This document shows positions 1 through 5,175 of a stretch of DNA of 5,746 nt, one piece after another (positions within the stretch are counted from its first letter, which is position 1; every line of letters begins with the position of its first letter). The translations under genes and the position numbers were made by a program. This DNA is from Gammaproteobacteria bacterium (GTDB lineage Bacteria; Pseudomonadota; Gammaproteobacteria; QOAV01), in the NCBI GenBank assembly GCA_027067235.1, contig JALXFQ010000208.1, forward strand, positions 189 to 5,934, read 5' to 3'. Under the pieces are notes generated by a model, which saw only the letters and a program-made list of their open reading frames with translations, did no database searches and was not told the origin of the DNA.

Positions 1-129
1 GCGCTGTATGACTTCGGCAACAAGGAACAGGACGCGCGCAAGGCCCTGAGCGTGATCCGGCACTATGGTTTCAACCAGTCCTGCTTCGTCGGCCGGCCTG
101 GCGCCAGTTTCAGATATTTGCGCAAATAG
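1..129 (+). CDS. C-terminal end of an unidentified protein (5' truncated by window edge)
   Basis: Reading frame 1 is open from the window edge to a TAG stop at 127-129, giving 42 residues. The sequence is rich in conserved-looking positions: an LYDFGN start, then IRHYGFNQ, then CFVGRPGASFRYL close to the end. From memory, a short C-terminal module of the type IRxYGxxxxCFVGRPxPSxxYL occurs at the ends of various secreted bacterial proteins, but I cannot name the family and the upstream domains are outside the window. Codon use is GC-rich like the neighbours, and the absence of stops together with a well-structured peptide supports real coding. The gene converges on the M48 peptidase gene, with 83 bp between their stop codons, and that gap contains two overlapping hairpins. 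Confidence is good for coding and low for function. Confidence 0.62.
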   Translation, partial: ALYDFGNKEQDARKALSVIRHYGFNQSCFVGRPGASFRYLRK

Positions 130-163
130 CCGGCGCGGGCTGATTTCAGCGATGGCGGCACTT

Positions 164-182
164 CCCTGTGCCACGCACAGGG
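164..182. repeat. Small hairpin CCCTGTG/CACAGGG, overlapping the larger palindrome
   Basis: A perfect 7-bp inverted repeat (164-170 with 176-182) has a 5-nt loop, CCACG. Its right arm shares bases 178-182 with the left arm of the 178-212 palindrome, so the two structures cannot form together in one transcript. It lies between convergent stop codons. No U-tract follows it, so it is not a canonical intrinsic terminator. Confidence 0.4.
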
Positions 183-212
183 CGTTGCAAAACTGCGTTT
201 TTCAACGCCCTG
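178..212. repeat. Strong intergenic palindrome (REP-like or terminator-like) abutting the M48 stop codon
   Basis: Arms 178-192 and 198-212 pair over 15 positions with a single mismatch (188 against 202), around a 5-nt loop CTGCG. The outer 10 bp are CAGGGCGTTG paired with CAACGCCCTG; the inner part is an A/T tract. Because the T run sits inside the stem and not after it, this is not a textbook Rho-independent terminator in either direction, although it could help end transcription from both converging genes. The form (an A/T-core stem next to a stop codon, followed by CTAAGG) resembles dispersed palindromic units that I recall from gammaproteobacterial genomes. The copy number elsewhere in this genome cannot be seen here. 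The palindrome directly touches the TAG stop (213-215) of the minus-strand peptidase gene. Confidence 0.6.
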
Positions 213-1019
213 CTAAGGCGCTTTACAACGGGGATGACGGCCGGCGGCGCGCGCATCTTCCATGGTCGCCAGCGCGGCAGGCATGTTTTCCGCCAGCTGG
301 CGGATGCGGTTGGAGCCGGAAGGGTGAGTGGAAAGAAACTCCGGCGGCGCGCCCGTGCTGGCTTTTTGCATGTTTTCCCACAGCCTGATGCTCTCGCGCG
401 GATCGAAGCCGGCCTTGGCCATGAGGGTTTCCCCGATCAGGTCTGCCTCTTTTTCGTGCACCCGGCTGAACGGCATGAGGATGCCGTATTGCGCGCCCAG
501 GCCCAGAGCCGACATGGCGCCCGAGCCCAGCGCATGACCGCTGGCGCCGGCCGCCACCTGTACGGCCTTGACGCCCAGTTGCGTGGCCAGGGCCGTCGAC
601 ATGCGCTCGTTACCATGCTGCGCCATGACATGACCGATTTCATGACCCAGCACCGCCGCCAGCTGATCCGGTGTTTTCGCCACCTTGAAAATACCGGTGT
701 TGACGCCGATCTTGCCGCCCGGCAGAGCGAAAGCATTGGGCGACTTGTCCTCGAATACGTTGACTTCCCAGCGCTGGTTTCGGTATTTGGGTGGCAGCAC
801 GTCGATAATGGCATTGGCCACGCAGCGGGCGTATTTGTTCAGAACCTTGCTGTGGGACAGCTTCTGCTTCGACTTCAGATCCTGGTAAGCCTGTATTCCC
901 ATCTGGTTCACCTGCGCTTCCGGAAACATGCTGAGCTGCGAGCGGCCGGTGGGCGAAGTGGCGCAGGCGCTCAGTACCAGCCCGGCAAGCAACAACACTG
1001 TCAGTTTGTTCAATGGCAT
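213..1019 (-). CDS. M48-family zinc metallopeptidase, outer-membrane lipoprotein type
   Basis: The product has 268 residues, a normal size for small periplasmic M48 proteases of the LoiP/YcaL type. The N-terminus is a lipoprotein signal (MPLNKL, then a Leu/Ala-rich core) with lipobox LSAC and lipidated Cys19. Residue +2 is Ala, not Asp, which predicts outer-membrane sorting. The zinc site is complete: HEIGH at 126-130 (His126, catalytic Glu127, His130), the third ligand Glu189 in HEKEAD, and Asp193. A late LSTHPSGSNRI block (about 229-239) is also typical of the family. Between the two metal-binding blocks is a Gly/Ala-rich stretch. The role inferred from the family is quality-control cleavage of misfolded envelope proteins; the substrate is unknown. 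The ATG start fits the signal peptide and has an AGGGATGAG-type ribosome site a few bases upstream. It is divergent from the propeller gene and appears monocistronic. It could instead be described as a BepA-related protease lacking the TPR domain. Confidence 0.93.
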   Translation of the reverse strand: MPLNKLTVLLLAGLVLSACATSPTGRSQLSMFPEAQVNQMGIQAYQDLKSKQKLSHSKVLNKYARCVANAIIDVLPPKYRNQRWEVNVFEDKSPNAFALPGGKIGVNTGIFKVAKTPDQLAAVLGHEIGHVMAQHGNERMSTALATQLGVKAVQVAAGASGHALGSGAMSALGLGAQYGILMPFSRVHEKEADLIGETLMAKAGFDPRESIRLWENMQKASTGAPPEFLSTHPSGSNRIRQLAENMPAALATMEDARAAGRHPRCKAP

Positions 1020-1075
1020 GATCTCATCCCTGTTAAATTCAGATGACTGTAATGCTACCGCAACTAAAGCGGCGT

Positions 1076-1105
1076 TTTATACTCTCAAATAAAAAAACCG
1101 GACAA
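1076..1105 (-). promoter_or_regulatory. Candidate sigma70-type promoter for the M48 peptidase gene
   Basis: On the minus strand, TTGTCC (1105-1100) lies 18 bp from TATAAA (1081-1076), reasonable matches to -35 and -10 elements. This would leave an untranslated leader of about 50 bases before the ATG at 1019. The prediction is by eye only. The -10 overlaps a possible -10 on the opposite strand. Confidence 0.42.
1078..1083 (+). promoter_or_regulatory. Possible -10 element for the propeller-protein gene
   Basis: TATACT lies about 30 bp upstream of the TTG start at 1113. No convincing -35 is visible 16-18 bp further upstream, so this is weak. It overlaps the minus-strand TATAAA, so the two divergent promoters would compete for the same DNA. 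Confidence 0.25.
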
Positions 1106-1112
1106 CGCCAAC

Positions 1113-2312
1113 TTGCGCCTGCCTCTGCTTTTTCTGCTGCTCGCGATCGCCCTTGCGCCCGCCGCCCACGCCCGCTGCATCGGCGCCAGACTGGCGCCCT
1201 ACCCCTGCTCGGACCGCATTGGCGGCATCCGGTTCTACTGGGGCACGCACCAGCGCCACGCCGTTGACAGCGACAACTGGCCCGTTACCTGGGCCAGTGA
1301 CGATGCCCAGTACAGCGCCTGGGGCGATGGCTACGGAACCTACAGGGTTCCTGGCGAGACCCGCACCTACAGCATCGGGCTGTCGCGTTTTAGCGACGGC
1401 CCCGAGCCTTTTCGCAGTCAGGACATCTACCATGGCGCAGGCCAGGACTGCCCGACGCCTGCCAGCCATGGCCTGTGCGGCAAGAGCTACGGGCTGGTGG
1501 CGCTGGATTCGGACCACGACGGCGACGACGAACTGTATATGTGGCTGTCGCCCGGCTCCGGCAAGCGCAACCTGACCCGTTCACGACTGTATTATTCACG
1601 CGATTTCGGCGCAAGCTGGCGCAAGACGCCGGTGATCTTCCCGCGCAGGGAAGGCCTGGTGACGCCCGCCTTCATCCAGTTCGGTCAGAGTTACAGCGCC
1701 ATCGCCGACACCGGTCTGGACCCGGATTTTGTCTATTTTTACGCCATCGAACCTTCGCCCGGCCCTGCTCGCGAACTGGCCATACAGACGCCAGGCCGTG
1801 TTTACCTGCTGCGCGTACATCGCAAGCAGATGGGAAACAGGGCCGCCTATGAAGTCTTTACCGGCCGCCCCGACACGCCCTGGTCCAGCAACCTGCGCTG
1901 GAAGTACCCGGTATTCCACGACCCTGCCGGCACCGGCTGGAACCTCAGCGCCATCTATCTGCCCGATATCAGACGCTACCTGCTCATCACGGAACACCAG
2001 CGCAGCTTTCGCGGCAACATGGGCATATTCGAATCCGAAAACCCCTGGGGACCGTGGAAAACCGTCGCCTATTTCACTGACTGGGCGACGCAAACCGGCG
2101 CCCCGGCCGGGGCCGGCGGCCACCAGACTTTTTACTGGAACCTGTCGGCGCGATGGAGCGGCAAATCCGGCCCCGGTGATATTACGCTGCTCTACTCCGG
2201 CATCGGCAAGCCCGACGACAGCCTGAACATCGTGCGCGCCCGGCTCCTGCTTGAGCAGCCATCAGAACGGCATCATGCGGCGCATGGCGCTCATGGGCTG
2301 CGCCGCCCGTGA
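1113..2312 (+). CDS. Secreted beta-propeller protein, sialidase / glycosyl-hydrolase-like fold, function unknown
   Basis: The product has 399 residues. A short basic start and a Leu/Ala-rich core form a signal peptide with a probable cut after AHA (residue 20), so the protein is exported. Visible features are a DNWPVTWASDD block (54-64) followed by WGDGYG (70-75), a DSDHDGDDE acidic loop (132-140) with the DxDxDG pattern of calcium sites, a canonical Asp box SRDFGASW (162-169), and a late MGIFESENPWGPWKTV block (303-318). Four cysteines (22, 32, 113, 122) could form disulfides. Similar blocks occur in five-bladed propellers of the DUF4185 or GH43-like type, so carbohydrate binding or cleavage is a reasonable inference, but no catalytic residue can be assigned. 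The start is TTG: no ATG or GTG lies in frame between the upstream stop (1065-1067) and the signal peptide, and no clear ribosome site is visible. The last 17 codons or so overlap the convergent gene and look unconserved. Confidence 0.82.
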   Translation: MRLPLLFLLLAIALAPAAHARCIGARLAPYPCSDRIGGIRFYWGTHQRHAVDSDNWPVTWASDDAQYSAWGDGYGTYRVPGETRTYSIGLSRFSDGPEPFRSQDIYHGAGQDCPTPASHGLCGKSYGLVALDSDHDGDDELYMWLSPGSGKRNLTRSRLYYSRDFGASWRKTPVIFPRREGLVTPAFIQFGQSYSAIADTGLDPDFVYFYAIEPSPGPARELAIQTPGRVYLLRVHRKQMGNRAAYEVFTGRPDTPWSSNLRWKYPVFHDPAGTGWNLSAIYLPDIRRYLLITEHQRSFRGNMGIFESENPWGPWKTVAYFTDWATQTGAPAGAGGHQTFYWNLSARWSGKSGPGDITLLYSGIGKPDDSLNIVRARLLLEQPSERHHAAHGAHGLRRP

Positions 2313-2732
2313 CATGGTACGCACACCGCGGGACATGCGGCCCATATCGCGCGACATGTAGTAGGTATCCTCCGAAATGCCGGCCATATAGCCCTGCATG
2401 GTGTGAATGTCGGCGGAAATGCTGCTCATGGAGCGCTCCATGACGTGCACCACATAGAACAGATAGAGCAGAGCGGCCGCTCCCATGGCCGCGCCGGGAA
2501 TGGAAATCCAGCGTATCCGGCGTATGGCCTTCCTGTTTTTGCTGATGGCCTTTTTCTGCGCGCTGGCCTGCCGGCGCTGGTTCTTGCGCGTTTTGAACAG
2601 GCCGGCCTGCAGCCGGTTCAACGCGCGCCAGATCTGGCCCGATTGCTTTTTGCGGGTCCGGCGGCGTGGCGCCCGCGACCGGCGCGCGGCCGGTTTCCGG
2701 CCATTGGGTCTGCTGGCGGTTTTTTTTGTCAT
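2262..2732 (-). CDS. Single-pass membrane protein with basic N-terminus and methionine-heptad C-terminal helix, unknown function
   Basis: I do not recognise the family. The product has 156 residues in three parts. Residues 1-75 are extremely Lys/Arg-rich, resembling histone-H1-like or AlgP-like tails. Residues 76-98 form one hydrophobic segment (start ISIPGAAMG, end VVHVM). The rest is a predicted helix in which Met, Ile or Val occupies nearly every a/d position of a 3-4 heptad: 98, 102, 105, 109, 112, 116, 119, 126, 130, 133, 137, 140 and 147, with Thr123 and Ala144 the exceptions. Residues 102-143 also read as three 14-residue repeats of the form Mxx(I/M)Sx(D/G)xxxMxxx. By the positive-inside rule the basic tail should be cytoplasmic and the Met helix periplasmic. 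The basic tail might bind nucleic acid or phospholipid headgroups (inference). The ATG is supported by a perfect AGGAGG. Codons 2-5 contain a run of eight A. The 3' end overlaps the propeller gene by 51 bp. Confidence 0.82.
   Translation of the reverse strand: MTKKTASRPNGRKPAARRSRAPRRRTRKKQSGQIWRALNRLQAGLFKTRKNQRRQASAQKKAISKNRKAIRRIRWISIPGAAMGAAALLYLFYVVHVMERSMSSISADIHTMQGYMAGISEDTYYMSRDMGRMSRGVRTMSRAAQPMSAMRRMMPF
2277..2306. repeat. Inverted repeat in the convergent gene overlap
   Basis: GCGGCGCA (2277-2284) is perfectly complementary to TGCGCCGC (2299-2306), with a 14-nt loop. It lies in the 51-bp overlap between the ends of the propeller gene and the membrane-protein gene. No U-tract follows on either strand. 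It may slow RNA polymerase, or it may simply reflect GC-rich coding sequence. Confidence 0.3.
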
Positions 2733-2737
2733 GTCAT

Positions 2738-2743
2738 CCTCCT
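2738..2743 (-). promoter_or_regulatory. Ribosome binding site AGGAGG deciding the membrane-protein start
   Basis: A perfect Shine-Dalgarno core on the minus strand lies 5 bases before the ATG at 2732-2730. It is the strongest ribosome site in the window and fixes the start of the membrane-protein gene. Confidence 0.85.
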
Positions 2744-2802
2744 GCCTGTTGTTATTCCTTGCGCATCCTGCGATGCGATTACGGCTTCTAAACCAGTGCC
2801 GT

Positions 2803-2832
2803 ATATTAGCATCGACTTATGGACATTGTCGC
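2803..2832 (-). promoter_or_regulatory. Candidate promoter for the methionine-heptad membrane protein gene
   Basis: On the minus strand, GCGACA (2832-2827) and TAATAT (2808-2803) are separated by 18 bp, each matching four of six consensus positions. Transcription would start near 2796, leaving a leader of about 65 bases. This is a by-eye prediction. Confidence 0.3.
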
Positions 2833-2877
2833 CGAAAAATCGTTCAACGAAAGTTCTTCGCGCCGCCTCTGGTCGTG

Positions 2878-2883
2878 TACAAT
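2878..2883 (+). promoter_or_regulatory. glnS: Possible -10 element of the glnS promoter
   Basis: TACAAT (five of six matches to TATAAT) lies 31 bp upstream of the glnS ATG. No good -35 is visible at the expected distance. Transcription from here would begin after any start codon of the longer upstream reading frame, which supports the ATG at 2915. Confidence 0.35.
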
Positions 2884-2914
2884 TCCGCGCACCAACGACA
2901 GCGGAAACGACCCG

Positions 2915-4573
2915 ATGGAAGACAACAAACCGCGCAATTTCATTCGCCAGATCATCGACGAGGATCTGGCCAGCGGCAAGCATGAACGCATCGTCACGCG
3001 CTTTCCGCCCGAGCCCAACGGCTATCTGCATATCGGCCACGCCAAATCCATCAACCTGAATTTTGGCATTGCGCGCGACTACAAGGGCCGTTGCAACCTG
3101 CGTTTTGACGACACCAATCCGCAAAAAGAAGAGGAAGAGTTTGTCGAAGCCATCAAGGACGACGTGCGCTGGCTGGGCTTCGACTGGGACGAGCTGCATT
3201 TCGCGTCGGATTATTTCGAGCAACTGTACGATTACGCCATAGAGCTGATCGAAAAAGGCCTGGCCTACGTGTGCGAGCTGTCGCCGGAAGACATGCGGGC
3301 ATATCGCGGCACGCTCACTGAACCGGGCAGGAACAGCCCCTATCGCGATCGTCCGGTGGAAGAAAATCTGGATCTGTTCCAGCGCATGCGCGCCGGCGAA
3401 TTTGCCGATGGCAGCAAGGTACTGCGCGCCAAAATCGACATGGCCTCGGGCAATATCAACCTGCGTGACCCGGTACTGTATCGCATCCGCAGCGGCCTGA
3501 TCCATCACCAGACCGGCGACGCCTGGTGTCTGTATCCCATGTACGATTATACCCACCCGATTTCCGACGCCATCGAGGGCGTGACCCATTCGCTGTGTAC
3601 GCTGGAATTTGAGGATCACCGGCCCCTGTACGATTGGGTACTGAACAATATCAGCATCGCCGCCAAGCCGCGCCAGATCGAATTCTCGCGACTGAATCTG
3701 GAATACACCATCATGAGCAAGCGCCTGCTTACCCAGCTGGTCGCTGAAAACCATGTGGACGGCTGGGATGACCCGCGCATGCCCACCATCGCCGGCCTGC
3801 GCCGACGCGGCTTCACGCCCGCCTCCATCCGCGAATTCTGCGACCGCATCGGTATCACCAAGGCCGACAATATGGTGGAAATGGGCGTACTGGAATCTGC
3901 CATACGCGAGGACCTCGACGCCAGCGCGCCACGGCGCATGGCGGTGCTGCGACCGCTGAAAATCACTCTCAGCAATTACCCGGACGAACAGGAAGAGCTT
4001 TTGCTGTCGCCCAACCATCCGAAAAACGGGGACATGGGCAAGCGGCAAATTCCGTTCTGCAGGCATATCGTCATCGACCGCAACGACTTCATGGAAGTCG
4101 CCCCCAACCGCAAGTTCAAACGCCTGGTGACCGGCGGGGAAGTTCGCCTGCGCAATGCCTACGTGATTCGCTGCGATGAAGTGGTGAAGGATGATCAGGG
4201 TGACATTGTTGAGCTGATTTGCAGCTACGACCCGGACACCCTCGGCAAGAACCCGGAAGGCCGCAAGGTCAAGGGCGTGATTCACTGGGTATCTGCCCGC
4301 CACGGCGCAAATGCCGAAATCCGGCTTTATGACCGCCTGCTGAAAACCCCGCAGCCACAGGGCGAGTCCTGGGAGGACGACCTGAACCCGGATTCTCTCG
4401 TTACGCTGGAAAACGCCGTTGTCGAGCCCGGCCTCGCGGACGCGCAACCCGGCGCGCAATTTCAGTTCGAGCGCGAAGGCTATTTTTGCCGCGACAACAA
4501 ATCCGGCGACAAGCTGGTGTTCAATCGCGTGGTCACGTTACGGGATTCCTGGGCGAAGATCGCCGCCAACTGA
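2915..4573 (+). CDS. glnS: Glutaminyl-tRNA synthetase
   Basis: This is a class I aminoacyl-tRNA synthetase that charges tRNA-Gln with glutamine using ATP in the cytosol. The product has 552 residues, against about 554 in E. coli, and is recognisably colinear with that enzyme throughout. The N-terminal NFIRQIIDEDLASGKH block is near-identical. The ATP-binding HIGH sequence is at 39-42 within PPEPNGYLHIGH, and RFDDTNP (63-69) carries the Asp66 known to matter for tRNA recognition and activity in the E. coli enzyme. The second class I signature appears as IMSKR (266-270), the usual GlnRS form of KMSKS. The C-terminal anticodon-binding beta-barrels follow, with RLRNAYVI, KVKGVIHWVS and FQFEREGYF blocks. 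The ATG at 2915 matches the E. coli start and has GGAA about 8 bases upstream. The frame stays open 32 codons further upstream to 2819, but that extension is unconserved and spans the likely promoter. No truncation or missing key residue is seen. Confidence 0.98.
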   Translation: MEDNKPRNFIRQIIDEDLASGKHERIVTRFPPEPNGYLHIGHAKSINLNFGIARDYKGRCNLRFDDTNPQKEEEEFVEAIKDDVRWLGFDWDELHFASDYFEQLYDYAIELIEKGLAYVCELSPEDMRAYRGTLTEPGRNSPYRDRPVEENLDLFQRMRAGEFADGSKVLRAKIDMASGNINLRDPVLYRIRSGLIHHQTGDAWCLYPMYDYTHPISDAIEGVTHSLCTLEFEDHRPLYDWVLNNISIAAKPRQIEFSRLNLEYTIMSKRLLTQLVAENHVDGWDDPRMPTIAGLRRRGFTPASIREFCDRIGITKADNMVEMGVLESAIREDLDASAPRRMAVLRPLKITLSNYPDEQEELLLSPNHPKNGDMGKRQIPFCRHIVIDRNDFMEVAPNRKFKRLVTGGEVRLRNAYVIRCDEVVKDDQGDIVELICSYDPDTLGKNPEGRKVKGVIHWVSARHGANAEIRLYDRLLKTPQPQGESWEDDLNPDSLVTLENAVVEPGLADAQPGAQFQFEREGYFCRDNKSGDKLVFNRVVTLRDSWAKIAAN

Positions 4574-4582
4574 GGCCTTGAA

Positions 4583-4623
4583 CCGGTACACCCCCAACGC
4601 CGATCCCGGGATCGCCATACCGG
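4583..4623. repeat. Nested inverted repeat between convergent glnS and rhodanese genes
   Basis: An outer pair, CCGGTA (4583-4588) and TACCGG (4618-4623), encloses a perfect 14-bp palindrome without a spacer, CGATCCCGGGATCG (4601-4614). It lies in the 80-bp gap between the two stop codons. It could form a cruciform or act in bidirectional termination, but no U-tract follows on either strand, so it is not a standard intrinsic terminator. Confidence 0.4.
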
Positions 4624-4653
4624 CAGAAACGCCCTGTTCCCGGGCTGATTACA

Positions 4654-5103
4654 TCACTGCCTGGCCGGCGACGCCGGATACCGCTCCACGCGCAAACCTT
4701 GCCTGATCCAGCCGGTAATACCGTTCGACACGTTATAGACCCGGCGGTATCCCAGCTCGCGCAAGATCTGACTGCCTGCGCGCGAACGATGACCGGTGCG
4801 ACAAATCACTGCCACCGGCTGGTCGGGATGAGGCGCCACCTGGACCAGCTTGTCGAAAAAGGAGCGCTGGACCCTGCCGTTCCTGTCAAACAGGGTGATC
4901 AACCGACTGCCTTTGATGACGCCGGTCTGGCGCCATTCTTCCGGCCGCCGAATGTCAATCAGCAGGCCGCCCCTGTTCAGCAGATCCACCAGCTGGGCAT
5001 AATTGATATTGGCATAGGGCGCGTCTGGCAGCCGTTCCTCCGCCTGCGCCAGACCAGCCAGCGCAAGCGCCCATACAACAAACAGATATCGCAGTTTTCT
5101 CAT
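4654..5103 (-). CDS. Exported single-domain rhodanese (sulfurtransferase-like)
   Basis: The product has 149 residues with an N-terminal signal peptide (MRKLRY, then a hydrophobic core) and a probable cut after AQA (residue 21), placing it in the periplasm. The rest is one rhodanese domain: a LLIDIRRPEEW strand-loop (47-57), a GVIKGS block (61-66) in place of the more usual GHIxGA, and the active-site loop CRTGHR (101-106) with catalytic Cys101 that would carry the persulfide. The domain closes with LRELGYRRVYNVSNGITGW (115-132 region). It resembles PspE-type periplasmic rhodaneses in layout; the physiological sulfur donor and acceptor are unknown. The ATG at 5103 is preferred over a GTG at 5172 because it begins the signal peptide and follows a purine-rich GGGAAAGGA site. 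The longer start would add 23 unconserved residues running back to the previous stop codon. It lies 72 bp downstream of the Arg/Tyr/Pro-rich gene on the same strand, with a hairpin between them. Confidence 0.93.
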   Translation of the reverse strand: MRKLRYLFVVWALALAGLAQAEERLPDAPYANINYAQLVDLLNRGGLLIDIRRPEEWRQTGVIKGSRLITLFDRNGRVQRSFFDKLVQVAPHPDQPVAVICRTGHRSRAGSQILRELGYRRVYNVSNGITGWIRQGLRVERYPASPARQ

Positions 5104-5116
5104 ATTCCTTTCCCAT

Positions 5117-5141
5117 AAAACAGCGCGCCCCGAAGACGCGC
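5117..5141 (-). terminator. Hairpin with UUCG loop, candidate terminator or attenuator
   Basis: On the minus strand, GCGCGTC and GGGCGCGC pair around a TTCG loop with one bulged G, followed by TGTTTT. The cUUCGg-type loop gives very stable hairpins and is common in intrinsic terminators. The U-tract is short and interrupted. It would end transcription of the Arg/Tyr/Pro-rich gene, or reduce read-through into the rhodanese gene whose ATG lies 14 bases further on. Confidence 0.45.
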
Positions 5142-5175
5142 CGTCATGCGCCCGGGCAGGGTGCTTTGCCACGGG

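Noticed and set aside
168..1046. A 292-codon plus-strand open frame opposite the M48 peptidase
   Set aside because: It is antisense to a complete zinc-protease gene with all metal ligands. Its product is His/Arg/Gln-rich, as expected from the complement of a GC-rich gene.
1596..2123. Minus-strand open frames of over 100 codons within the propeller gene
   Set aside because: They are antisense to a gene with a signal peptide, an Asp box and propeller-like blocks. No ribosome site or domain was seen.
2819..2914. A longer glnS start adding 32 residues
   Set aside because: The added residues do not resemble GlnRS N-termini and the segment contains the likely -10 element. The ATG at 2915 matches the E. 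coli start.
2733..2914. A tRNA or small RNA in the divergent gap before glnS
   Set aside because: No cloverleaf, no conserved T-arm GTTCGA-type sequence and no terminator hairpin was found; only promoter-like elements are visible.
2729..4459. A 576-codon open frame on the minus strand across glnS, ending in an ATGA overlap with the membrane-protein start
   Set aside because: It lies entirely antisense to an unmistakable glnS. Long antisense frames are common in GC-rich genes, and its product has no recognisable domain. The ATGA overlap comes from the bases after the AGGAGG site.
5104..5172. A GTG start for the rhodanese, 23 codons upstream
   Set aside because: It would bury the signal peptide behind an unconserved polar stretch that overlaps the hairpin. 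The ATG at 5103 has a purine-rich ribosome site.
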